Shown: positions 1-6,051 of the stretch, one piece after another | Position numbering within the stretch: the first letter of the stretch is position 1 | How the letters are laid out: each line of letters opens with the position of its first letter | Assembly (NCBI GenBank): GCA_013041975.1 | Contig: JABDQZ010000276.1 | Location: 1-8,581 of the forward strand | Direction: 5' to 3' | From: Gammaproteobacteria bacterium | GTDB lineage: Bacteria; Pseudomonadota; Gammaproteobacteria; Chromatiales; Chromatiaceae | Length of the DNA: 8,581 nucleotides | Notes under the pieces: generated by a model | Databases searched by the model: none | What the model was told of the DNA's origin: nothing | What the model saw: the letters and a program-made list of their open reading frames with translations, nothing else | Program-made: the position numbers and the translations under genes

Positions 1-34
1 GACCCCTTTTTCATTACAGAGAAGGTAAACTGAA

Positions 35-1219
35 ATGACAACCATCGGCACACCACTTTCAGCATCAGCAACAAAAGTCCTGTTTTGCGGTGGTGGAGAA
101 CTCGGCAAGGAAGTCGTTATTGAACTGCAGCGTTACGGCGTGGAAGTGGTTGTTGTAGACCGGTACGCCAATGCGCCGGCGATGCAGGTCGCGCATCGCA
201 GTCATGTCATTTCCATGCTGGACGGCAAGGCGCTCAGAGCTGTTATCGAGCAGGAAAAACCTGACTATATCGTGCCGGAGATCGAAGCCATTGCCACAGA
301 TGAACTGGTTGAGCTGGAAAAGGAAGGTTTCCATGTGATTCCTACAGCACGAGCTGCACAGTTAACCATGAATCGGGAAGGCATTCGTCGCCTGGTGGCA
401 GAAGAGCTTGGTATCAAGACGTCGGGTTATCGTTTTGCTTGTAACCGGGAAGAGTTTGACCAGGCTTTGCAGGAAATTGGCATTCCCTGTGTGGTCAAAC
501 CGATCATGAGCTCATCAGGAAAAGGGCAGAGTACGATAAAGTCCGAGTCTGATATCGAACAGGCCTGGAGCTATGCCCAGGAAGGTGGTCGAACAGGTGC
601 CGGGAAGGTGATTGTTGAGGCTTTCGTGAATTTCGATTATGAAATCACCCAGTTGACTGTGCGTCATGCAGGCGGAACCAGTTTTTGTGAACCGATCGGT
701 CATGTACAGATTGATGGGGATTACCGTCAATCATGGCAACCTCAGCAGATGTCTGAAAGAGCCATCGAAAAAGCCCGTGATATTGCTCGAGATGTTACAG
801 ATGCACTGGGTGGCCGCGGTATCTTCGGTGTCGAACTGTTTATCAAAGGTGACGAGGTCATTTTCAGCGAGGTTTCGCCACGCCCTCATGACACAGGGAT
901 GGTGACGATGATTTCCCAGGAGCTTTCCCAGTTTGCATTACATGCCAGGGCAATTCTGGGGCTGCCGATTCCCGGCATCCGTTTTCATGGGCCGTCTGCT
1001 TCCAGTGTCATACTGGTTCAGGGTAAATCAGATGCTGTAAAGTACGATAAGTTGGAACAGGTGCTCGCTGAACCGGATACCCAGATGCGTCTGTTTGGGA
1101 AACCTGAGGTTGATGGTCAACGACGTATGGGAGTTGTTCTTGTGCGTGATGAGAATGTGGGTACTGCGGTTGACAGGGCCAAGGCTGCTTCTGATAGAGT
1201 TACGCCCGTAATTGAATAA
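35..1219 (+). CDS. purT: Formate-dependent phosphoribosylglycinamide formyltransferase (GAR transformylase 2)
   Basis: PurT is a cytoplasmic ATP-grasp enzyme that uses formate and ATP to formylate glycinamide ribonucleotide, the third step of purine synthesis; it replaces the folate-dependent PurN reaction. At 394 residues it is the usual length (E. coli 392). The N-terminal substrate fold carries CGGGELGKE at residues 18-26 and VPEIEAIATDEL at 80-91. The ATP-grasp domain has the flexible loop PIMSSSGKGQS at 156-166. The metal and phosphate site VELFIKGDEVIFSEVSPRPH spans about 266-285, where E267 and E279 are the expected Mg2+ ligands. The ATG at 35 is preceded by GAAGG at 21-25, about 10 bases upstream. 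Only 34 bases of upstream sequence are visible, so its promoter cannot be judged. The next gene, amtB, begins at the base after the stop codon. Identification is firm. Confidence 0.97.
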   Translation: MTTIGTPLSASATKVLFCGGGELGKEVVIELQRYGVEVVVVDRYANAPAMQVAHRSHVISMLDGKALRAVIEQEKPDYIVPEIEAIATDELVELEKEGFHVIPTARAAQLTMNREGIRRLVAEELGIKTSGYRFACNREEFDQALQEIGIPCVVKPIMSSSGKGQSTIKSESDIEQAWSYAQEGGRTGAGKVIVEAFVNFDYEITQLTVRHAGGTSFCEPIGHVQIDGDYRQSWQPQQMSERAIEKARDIARDVTDALGGRGIFGVELFIKGDEVIFSEVSPRPHDTGMVTMISQELSQFALHARAILGLPIPGIRFHGPSASSVILVQGKSDAVKYDKLEQVLAEPDTQMRLFGKPEVDGQRRMGVVLVRDENVGTAVDRAKAASDRVTPVIE

Positions 1220-2521
1220 ATGGTATTTGCTATGAAATTTTTATTGCGTGTTGCCGCTTTGCTGTCCTTGTCAGGTATTGCAGTGGCTTCTGAAAACGGG
1301 CTGAATGAATCTAACACGGCCTGGATCCTGACTTCGACAGCGCTGGTGCTGTTCATGACTTTACCGGGACTGGCCCTGTTTTATGCCGGCCTGGTGCGTA
1401 GCAAGAACGTGCTGTCTGTATTAATGCAGTGTTTCGCCATCGCGTCGGTTGTCAGTATTTTGTGGCTGATTGTCGGTTACAGCCTGGCCTTCGGCGAAGG
1501 AAATGCCTGGATAGGTGATTTCAGCAAAGTCATGATGGGAGGCGTCGGCAAGGAGGCGCTATCCGGCGATATTCCCGAAAGCCTTTTCATGCTTTTTCAG
1601 ATGACTTTTGCCATTATTACTCCAGCACTGATCGTTGGTGGATTTGCCGAGCGTATGCGTTTTTCTGCGATGCTGCTGTTCAGTGCCTTCTGGCTGTTGC
1701 TGGTTTATGTGCCCGTGACACACTGGGTTTGGGGCGGGGGATGGCTGGGCGAAATGGGATTGTATGATTTTGCCGGTGGAACAGTTGTGCATATCACAGC
1801 CGGTGTTGCGGCACTGGTTGTAGCCGTTGTTCTTGGCCCACGAAGAGGTTTCCCGCAAACTGCCATGATGCCTCATAACATGACAATGACAGTGGCTGGT
1901 GCCGGTATGCTGTGGGTTGGCTGGTTCGGTTTTAATGGCGGCAGTGCGCTGGCAGCCAATGGTGATGCGGCCATGGCAATGTTGGTGACACATATATCCG
2001 CGGCAACCGGTGCCTTTACCTGGATGATGATCGAATGGAAAAAACACGGTAAACCCAGTGCCCTGGGTGTGGTAACCGGTATGGTTGCCGGTCTGGGTAC
2101 CATTACACCGGCTTCCGGTTTCGTAGGTCCTGGCGGTGCTTTGATTATCGGTTTGCTGGCAGGTTCCGTGTGTTTCAGTGCCACCATGTATATCAAGCGT
2201 GTGCTGAAAATTGATGATTCCCTCGATGTATTCCCGGTTCATGGCGTAGGCGGCATACTCGGTACCATGCTGGCCGGTGTTTTCTCTGCGACCAGTCTGG
2301 GCGTGTTCAGTGGATATGGTTTTGCTGACGGTATTGAAACAATGGGTGGTCAGCTATGGGTGCAATCCGTTGGGGTGGCAGCCACGGTTATTTTTACTGC
2401 AGTGGTGACCTGGATCATTTTGAAACTGGTTACCGTATTCGTTCCGTTGCGTGTTGACGAAGAAGAGGAAATCGAAGGACTGGATGTGGTGCTCCACGAC
2501 GAAAGAGGTTACGACCTCTAA
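1220..2521 (+). CDS. amtB: Ammonium transporter, Amt/Rh family
   Basis: AmtB is an inner-membrane trimeric channel that takes up ammonium. An N-terminal signal sequence (positive MKFLLR, hydrophobic core, likely cleavage after AVA at residues 21-23) precedes about eleven membrane segments, as in E. coli AmtB. Numbered from the ATG at 1220, the pore residues are present: D183 at the vestibule, W171 in HWVWGGG, the twin histidines H191 and H341, the phenylalanine gate F130 and F238, and S242 in GFNGGS. The C-terminal tail EEEIEGLDVVLHDERGYDL matches the cytoplasmic tail that touches GlnK in characterised Amt proteins. The ATG at 1220 directly follows the purT stop; a second ATG at 1232 would begin exactly at the signal peptide. 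Neither has a clear Shine-Dalgarno, so translation probably depends on coupling to purT. The usual partner glnK is not adjacent. Substrate specificity is inferred from the family. Confidence 0.95.
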   Translation: MVFAMKFLLRVAALLSLSGIAVASENGLNESNTAWILTSTALVLFMTLPGLALFYAGLVRSKNVLSVLMQCFAIASVVSILWLIVGYSLAFGEGNAWIGDFSKVMMGGVGKEALSGDIPESLFMLFQMTFAIITPALIVGGFAERMRFSAMLLFSAFWLLLVYVPVTHWVWGGGWLGEMGLYDFAGGTVVHITAGVAALVVAVVLGPRRGFPQTAMMPHNMTMTVAGAGMLWVGWFGFNGGSALAANGDAAMAMLVTHISAATGAFTWMMIEWKKHGKPSALGVVTGMVAGLGTITPASGFVGPGGALIIGLLAGSVCFSATMYIKRVLKIDDSLDVFPVHGVGGILGTMLAGVFSATSLGVFSGYGFADGIETMGGQLWVQSVGVAATVIFTAVVTWIILKLVTVFVPLRVDEEEEIEGLDVVLHDERGYDL

Positions 2522-2561
2522 CCAAGCTGGCGTTCCTGTGTAGGCGGGATCTTGCCCGGAT

Positions 2562-2597
2562 AAACCTGTTGCCGTTGTTGCGGTAACAGGTTTTTTT
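2562..2597 (+). terminator. Rho-independent terminator after amtB
   Basis: A 13-bp stem (AAACCTGTTGCCG at 2562-2574 with CGGTAACAGGTTT at 2581-2593, one G-U pair) has a 6-base loop and runs into a T tract at 2591-2597. It lies about 40 bases past the amtB stop and should end the purT-amtB transcript, separating it from fccA. Confidence 0.9.
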
Positions 2598-2652
2598 ATA
2601 TCTTTTATATTGCTATATTAGAAAGTAATGTAATTGTAACTTACTGAAAATA

Positions 2653-2670
2653 AATTGATTTTTATCAATT
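2653..2670. promoter_or_regulatory. FNR/Anr-type binding site upstream of fccA
   Basis: AATTGAT-TTTT-ATCAATT is a perfect 7-bp inverted repeat with a 4-base spacer. Its core TTGAT-N4-ATCAA (2655-2668) is identical to the established FNR consensus. It is centred at 2661.5, about 180 bases before the fccA start, in the only sizeable gene-free region nearby. I infer oxygen-responsive control of sulfide dehydrogenase by an FNR/Anr-family protein. A related family member (Dnr, CRP-like) could bind instead, and the start point that would define activation or repression is not known. Confidence 0.65.
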
Positions 2671-2707
2671 AATTGCTTTTTTCGCTTTGATTTTTTTTAT
2701 TCAGGTA

Positions 2708-2736
2708 TTAAAGTTAGGGGTTCTTGTGGTTATAAA
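2708..2736 (+). promoter_or_regulatory. Candidate fccAB promoter
   Basis: TATAAA at 2731-2736 (five of six matches to the -10 consensus) lies 17 bases after a weak -35 match, TTAAAG, at 2708-2713. A start near 2743 would place the FNR-type site at about -81, a spacing seen at some class I FNR promoters. A rival reading uses TTTTAT at 2695-2700 with the FNR-type site near -45, replacing the -35 element. The sequence does not decide between them. Confidence 0.35.
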
Positions 2737-2743
2737 CCACAGG
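2723..2743. promoter_or_regulatory. Palindrome over the candidate -10, possible operator
   Basis: TGTGGTT-ATA-AACCACA (2725-2741) is a perfect 7-bp inverted repeat with a 3-base centre. It extends outward by one G-U pair and one C-G pair to 2723-2743, and it covers the TATAAA element. It could be a repressor operator, or an RNA hairpin in the leader if transcription starts upstream. No specific regulator is recognised. Confidence 0.4.
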
Positions 2744-2840
2744 GGAGGCTTGGCAATAACCATAATTATAAGCCCTCTATGAAAATAGAAAAAAAATTAT
2801 ACGTATATTTATTAACTATTTTTCCGCGAAAGGAGAAAAC

Positions 2841-3449
2841 ATGAAGAAAGTAAAAGCTTTGCAGGCTGCTATGGTAGCTTGCGGACTGGCTTTGACTGGT
2901 GCTGTGTTCGCTGATGGTCACGGCGGTCCGTCTGCTGAGGCGCTGTCATATAGCTGTGCAGGTTGTCATGGCACTAACGGTCTGAGTAGTGGTCCGGCCA
3001 GTCCAACACTGGCGGGTATGCCAAAATCAGTCATGATAGAAACCATGCAGGGTTTTAAATCTGGTGATATTCCAGCAACCATCATGGGTCGTATCGCCAA
3101 AGGTTACACCGATGCAGAAATCGAAAAGATGGGTGATTTCTTTGCCAAGCAGAAATTTATGTCTGCCCAGCAGTCCTCTGATGCCATGCTAGCTAAAAAA
3201 GGTGCCAAACTTCACGACAAATACTGTGAAAAATGTCATTCAGAGGGTGGCAGTATTGAAATGGCAGTAGAAGATGAAGTAGGTGTATTGGCTGGCCAGT
3301 GGAAACCTTATCTTCATTATAGCCTCAATGACTTCGTTTCCGGCAAACGTCCAATGCCGAAGAAAATGAAGAAGAAACTCGAAACAATGCACAAGAAAGA
3401 AGGCGATGCCGGTATCCAGGCGTTGCTTGAATTCTATGCTGGCAAATAA
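2841..3449 (+). CDS. fccA: Flavocytochrome c sulfide dehydrogenase, dihaem cytochrome c subunit
   Basis: This periplasmic cytochrome subunit accepts electrons from the FAD subunit FccB during oxidation of sulfide and passes them to small cytochromes. A Sec signal peptide (MKKVK, then a hydrophobic stretch) probably ends after AVFA at residue 24. Two haem c sites follow: C39-A-G-C42-H43 and C129-E-K-C132-H133. Likely axial methionines are M83 in IMGRIAKGY and M172 or M176 in RPMPKKM. The stretches GPASP, GFKSG, IMGRIAKGY, GAKLHDKYCEKCH and LAGQW match my recollection of the A. vinosum dihaem subunit closely, and the mature length of about 178 residues fits. The start is set by AAAGGAG at 2829-2835. 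fccB follows after 17 bases in the same transcript. The C-terminal part is rich in lysine (about 170-187). Some authors name the subunits differently (soxE/soxF). Confidence 0.94.
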   Translation: MKKVKALQAAMVACGLALTGAVFADGHGGPSAEALSYSCAGCHGTNGLSSGPASPTLAGMPKSVMIETMQGFKSGDIPATIMGRIAKGYTDAEIEKMGDFFAKQKFMSAQQSSDAMLAKKGAKLHDKYCEKCHSEGGSIEMAVEDEVGVLAGQWKPYLHYSLNDFVSGKRPMPKKMKKKLETMHKKEGDAGIQALLEFYAGK

Positions 3450-3466
3450 TTGGGAGTAATGAAGAA

Positions 3467-4801
3467 ATGAGTAAATTTACACGTAGAAACTTTCTGAAAG
3501 CTTCCGGTGCTGCCGCTGCTGCTGCTTCTGCCATGAGTGCAAGTACTTTCGCTATTGGCGGTGCGGGCAAAAAAGTCGTTGTTGTCGGTGGTGGTATGGG
3601 TGGTGCTACAGCTGCCAAATACATCCGCATGATGGATTCTTCAATCGAAGTAACTTTGATTGAAGCGAACAAAGACTACTACACCTGCTTCATGTCAAAT
3701 GAAGTCCTGAGTGGTGTTCGTGATATCGACGATATCAAGTTTGGTTACACCGGTCTTGGTAAACATGGTGTTAAAGTTGTTCATGCCATGGCTACAGGTA
3801 TTGACGATGCTAAACGCGTTGTTAAAACCAGTGCTGGTGATTTCGGCTATGACCGTTGTATCGTCGCTCCAGGTATCGACTTCAAATACGATATGATTGA
3901 AGGTTACGATGCCAAGGTAGCTGAAGATATTCCTCATGCCTGGAAAGCCGGTTCACAGACCGTTACCCTGCGCAAGCAACTGGAAGCCATGAAAGATGGC
4001 GGCACAGTATGTATCTGTCCTCCACCTAATCCTTTCCGTTGTCCTCCTGGACCATACGAACGTGCATCTCAGATTGCGATGTACCTGAAAGCCAAGAAGC
4101 CCAAGTCCAAGATCATTATGTTGGATCCAAAACCCAAATTCTCCAAATTTGGATTGTTCCAGGAAGGTTGGACCAAGCACTATGGCTACAAAGGTCAGAA
4201 TAATGCAGGTGGCATGATTGAGTGGTACGGAACTCCGAAAGACTCTGACGATAATGTTCTGCAGTCAGTTGATGCCAAAACCAAAACTGTGGTGACCGGC
4301 TTCAATGAAATCAAGGCTGATGTACTGAACGTTATCCCTGCTCAGACAGCTGGCAAGATTGCGAAGGCAGCAGGCCTGACCAATGATAAAGGCTGGTGTC
4401 CTGTAAATGGTAAGACTTTCGAGTCCACCATTAAGAAGAACGTCCATGTAATTGGTGATGCCGCGATTGCTTCTCCTCTGCCTAAGTCTGGTTATGCTGC
4501 CAGCTCTGAAGGTAAGGTTGCAGCCGCTGCTATCGTTGCTCTGCTCAACGATGGTAAGGCGCCAACACCTACTTACGTTAATACCTGCTACAGTGTGATC
4601 AGCGAAGTTGATGGCGCTATGGATGGTATTTCGGTAGCCATGGTTTATGCCTGGGACGAAAAATCAGGCAAGATCATCAAGGTTAAAGGTTCTGGTGGCC
4701 TGACTCCTTCTGGTAAAGATCGTGATGCCGACATGCGTGCGCGTGAAGTTAAATACGCTCACTCATGGTTCGAAAACATCACGGCTGATACCTTCGGTTA
4801 A
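3467..4801 (+). CDS. fccB: Flavocytochrome c sulfide dehydrogenase, FAD-binding subunit
   Basis: FccB oxidises sulfide at a covalently bound FAD in the periplasm and hands electrons to the FccA haems. A twin-arginine signal (TRRNFLK at residues 5-11, then an alanine-rich stretch to about 33) indicates export of the folded flavoprotein through Tat. The dinucleotide fold begins at KKVVVVGGGMGG (35-46). C74 in YYTCFMSN matches the cysteine that binds FAD covalently in A. vinosum (C42 of the mature protein). C192 in FRCPPGPYER and C374 in NTCYS match the redox-active pair. VHVIGDAAIA (326-335) is the second FAD contact, and the C-terminal domain ends in the family-typical WFENITADTFG. GGGAG at 3452-3456 reads GGGAG/GGAG-like and precedes the ATG by about 10 bases. 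Three further cysteines (C131, C182, C184) look unlike the A. vinosum protein as I remember it. Sulfide quinone reductase is the nearest alternative, but the adjacent cytochrome gene argues against it. Confidence 0.94.
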   Translation: MSKFTRRNFLKASGAAAAAASAMSASTFAIGGAGKKVVVVGGGMGGATAAKYIRMMDSSIEVTLIEANKDYYTCFMSNEVLSGVRDIDDIKFGYTGLGKHGVKVVHAMATGIDDAKRVVKTSAGDFGYDRCIVAPGIDFKYDMIEGYDAKVAEDIPHAWKAGSQTVTLRKQLEAMKDGGTVCICPPPNPFRCPPGPYERASQIAMYLKAKKPKSKIIMLDPKPKFSKFGLFQEGWTKHYGYKGQNNAGGMIEWYGTPKDSDDNVLQSVDAKTKTVVTGFNEIKADVLNVIPAQTAGKIAKAAGLTNDKGWCPVNGKTFESTIKKNVHVIGDAAIASPLPKSGYAASSEGKVAAAAIVALLNDGKAPTPTYVNTCYSVISEVDGAMDGISVAMVYAWDEKSGKIIKVKGSGGLTPSGKDRDADMRAREVKYAHSWFENITADTFG

Positions 4802-4802
4802 C

Positions 4803-4827
4803 AATAATAATAAAACCCTTCGGGGTT
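4803..4827 (-). terminator. Probable terminator for ispB (minus strand)
   Basis: Read on the minus strand, AACCC-CGAA-GGGTT (4827 down to 4814) forms a short tetraloop hairpin followed by a U-rich tail, TTATTATTATT, reaching about 4803. It lies about 80 bases past the ispB stop. On the plus strand the same hairpin has a UUCG loop but a poor tail, so I assign it mainly to ispB. The stem is only 5 bp. Confidence 0.6.
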
Positions 4828-4839
4828 GTTAATAAATTC

Positions 4840-4867
4840 AAGGCGTCCTTCGGGACGCCTTTTTTAT
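4840..4867 (+). terminator. Rho-independent terminator after fccB
   Basis: AAGGCGTCC (4840-4848), a TTCG tetraloop and GGACGCCTT (4853-4861) form a perfect 9-bp GC-rich stem. It runs into TTTTTTATT ending near 4867, about 40 bases past the fccB stop. It should end the fccAB transcript before it enters the convergent ispB. It may also stop some minus-strand transcripts. Confidence 0.92.
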
Positions 4868-4903
4868 TGCGAGAAGAGATTAGGATAAGGAAAAAAGAGA
4901 GAT

Positions 4904-5131
4904 CTAGGTTGCTCGCCTGACCGCATAATCAGCCAGAAAAACCAGAGCTTCCTTGTAAGATGAATCAGGCAATGATGCCAGGCACTCAATGGCCTTGTCT
5001 GCTTCCAGTTCAGCCTGATGGAAAGTATATTGGATAGCATCTGTGGCATGAATGATGCCCAACACTTCATCCAGTTGGTCAGCGCCACCTTTTTCAATCA
5101 CTGATTTCAACAGTGAGACTTTATCTTCAGG
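4904..5131 (-). pseudogene. ispB: C-terminal 75 codons of polyprenyl diphosphate synthase, cut off by an in-frame TGA
   Basis: This segment continues ispB in the same frame immediately after the TGA at 5132-5134. It begins PEDKVSLLKSVIEKGG and ends FLADYAVRRAT before TAG at 4904-4906. It aligns over its whole length with the E. coli IspB C-terminus as I recall it (PEQAQMIRTAIEQG..., QRAEEEADKAIAALQVLPD, REALIGLAHIAVQRD), including AELEADKAIECLASLPD here. It shows no frameshift or further stop. No good restart site is visible: an in-frame TTG at 5108-5110 and GTG at 5099-5101 both lack a Shine-Dalgarno, and the ATG overlapping the TGA is out of frame and stops at once. It is translated only if the TGA is read through or is a sequence error. 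Confidence 0.8.
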
Positions 5132-5872
5132 TCATTGCTGCAAGGCACGTAGTAATGGCAAGGTGGGCTTTCCTTCTGCCAGGTCGTCACCAATATTCTT
5201 GCCAATATCCTCATCTGATGAACCATAATCCAGTGCATCATCGATCATCTGAAAGGCGATGCCCAGATGCAGGCCAAAATCAGCCAGCTGTCGTTCAGTT
5301 TCTTGATCTGTATTGGTTAAAACGGCTCCGAGACGCGTGCCGGCTTCAAACAGAACAGCGGTTTTACGCAGAATCACCTCACGATATTTTTCTTCTGTGA
5401 CATCCGGGTCATTAAGGTTCAGCAGCTGCAGTACTTCACCTTCGGCGATACGATTGGTCGCATGGGAAAGAATTTCCATCACGCGCATCTGGTCGACATC
5501 CACCATCATTTCAAAAGAGCGTGAATATAAAAAGTCTCCTACCAGTACACTGGCGGCATTGCCCCAGACTGCGTTGGCGGTTTCACGGGAACGACGCATG
5601 TCCGACTCGTCGACCACATCATCGTGCAGTAGCGTTGCGGTGTGAATAAATTCGATAATCGCGGCGATATCAATATGCTGGTTGCCGTTATAACCCAGAG
5701 CGCGTGCTGCTATCAGTACCAGCATAGGACGCAGGCGTTTGCCGCCACTGTTAATAATGTAATGACCGACCTGGTTAATCAAAACCACATCAGATTCGAG
5801 TCGTTTCAGGATCAGGTCATTAACCGCCTGCATATCATTGGCAATCAGATCCCGTACTGCTGTGATTTCCAT
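5132..5872 (-). CDS. ispB: Polyprenyl (octaprenyl-type) diphosphate synthase, N-terminal 246 residues, prematurely stopped
   Basis: IspB extends farnesyl diphosphate with isopentenyl units to make the long isoprenoid tail of ubiquinone or menaquinone, in the cytoplasm. The segment carries GKRLRP (residues 44-49), the first aspartate-rich motif LLHDDVVDESDMRR (D84, D85, D88), SVLVGDFLYSR, and the second aspartate-rich motif FQMIDDALDY (D211, D212, D215). GDDLAEGKPTLPLLRALQQ comes just before the TGA at 5132-5134. With the downstream 75 codons the gene would total 322 codons, against 323 residues in E. coli, so the protein is complete apart from one stop. The ATG at 5870-5872 aligns with the E. 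coli start; a TTG two codons upstream is possible but less likely. No strong ribosome binding site is seen. It is divergent from rplU, as in E. coli. The truncated product keeps both metal-binding motifs but lacks the last helices. Confidence 0.9.
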   Translation of the reverse strand: MEITAVRDLIANDMQAVNDLILKRLESDVVLINQVGHYIINSGGKRLRPMLVLIAARALGYNGNQHIDIAAIIEFIHTATLLHDDVVDESDMRRSRETANAVWGNAASVLVGDFLYSRSFEMMVDVDQMRVMEILSHATNRIAEGEVLQLLNLNDPDVTEEKYREVILRKTAVLFEAGTRLGAVLTNTDQETERQLADFGLHLGIAFQMIDDALDYGSSDEDIGKNIGDDLAEGKPTLPLLRALQQ

Positions 5873-5917
5873 GGTCAAGTGTCAGATTTCGATAGATTTA
5901 CCCAAAAAGAGCCGCGA

Positions 5918-5946
5918 ATCCTAGAAATATGCGGGCAGACTGTCAA
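5918..5946 (-). promoter_or_regulatory. Sigma-70 promoter of ispB
   Basis: On the minus strand a perfect -35 TTGACA (5946-5941) is followed after exactly 17 bases by TAGGAT (5923-5918, four of six matches). A start near 5911 gives a leader of about 39 bases before the ATG at 5872. It stands back to back with the rplU promoter. Confidence 0.7.
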
Positions 5947-5953
5947 GAAATTA

Positions 5954-5982
5954 TTGACGATCTGCCGGCGCATCCATATAAT
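5954..5982 (+). promoter_or_regulatory. Sigma-70 promoter of rplU-rpmA with GC-rich discriminator
   Basis: TTGACG (5954-5959, five of six) and a perfect TATAAT (5977-5982) are separated by exactly 17 bases. The bases after the -10 (TGCGCG, 5983-5988) form a GC-rich discriminator, typical of promoters repressed by ppGpp in the stringent response. A start near 5989 gives a leader of about 60 bases before rplU. Confidence 0.85.
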
Positions 5983-6051
5983 TGCGCGTCTTTGGTCGGG
6001 CTGGTGTAAAAACAGCTCGCAGGTTATAGATTTTTTTCGGAGAAAGCGGCC

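Larger units (their letters stand above)
2598..2840 (+). other. AT-rich gene-free leader region upstream of fccA
   Basis: No convincing gene lies between the amtB terminator and fccA. The stretch is markedly richer in A and T than its surroundings. It contains a perfect FNR-type palindrome at 2653-2670, a T-rich run at 2677-2700, a palindrome at 2723-2743 over a TATAAA element, a possible imperfect hairpin between GAGGCTT (2745-2751) and AAGCCCTC (2770-2777), a 10-bp palindrome TATACGTATA at 2798-2807, and the fccA ribosome binding site AAAGGAG at 2829-2835. It is best read as the promoter and 5' leader of fccAB. Confidence 0.75.

Noticed and set aside
1559..2242. Long open frame (227 codons) on the minus strand inside amtB
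   Set aside because: Its translation is rich in His, Thr, Gln and Cys with no recognisable domain, and it lies wholly antisense to a well-conserved channel gene. It is a by-product of amtB codon use.
2625..2639. Three GTAA units spaced 5 and 6 bases apart
   Set aside because: Such short repeats are expected by chance in AT-rich sequence, and the spacing does not match a known binding array.
3459..3470. Tiny frame ATG AAG AAA TGA overlapping the fccB start
   Set aside because: It encodes only three residues, and the overlap arises naturally from the sequence before ATG at 3467. GGGAG at 3452-3456 serves fccB.
3325..3672. Minus-strand frame rich in Ala and Pro over the fccA-fccB junction
   Set aside because: Its composition is explained by the alanine-rich Tat signal on the other strand.
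5132..5134. Selenocysteine at the ispB TGA
   Set aside because: The family position is glycine, not cysteine. No SECIS-like hairpin is evident just downstream, and the position has no redox role.
5983..6051. Autoregulatory L21 leader RNA in the rplU 5' UTR
   Set aside because: Known L21 leaders are from Gram-positive bacteria. Here there is only a short imperfect hairpin (about 5997-6018) with the T run too far away for termination.
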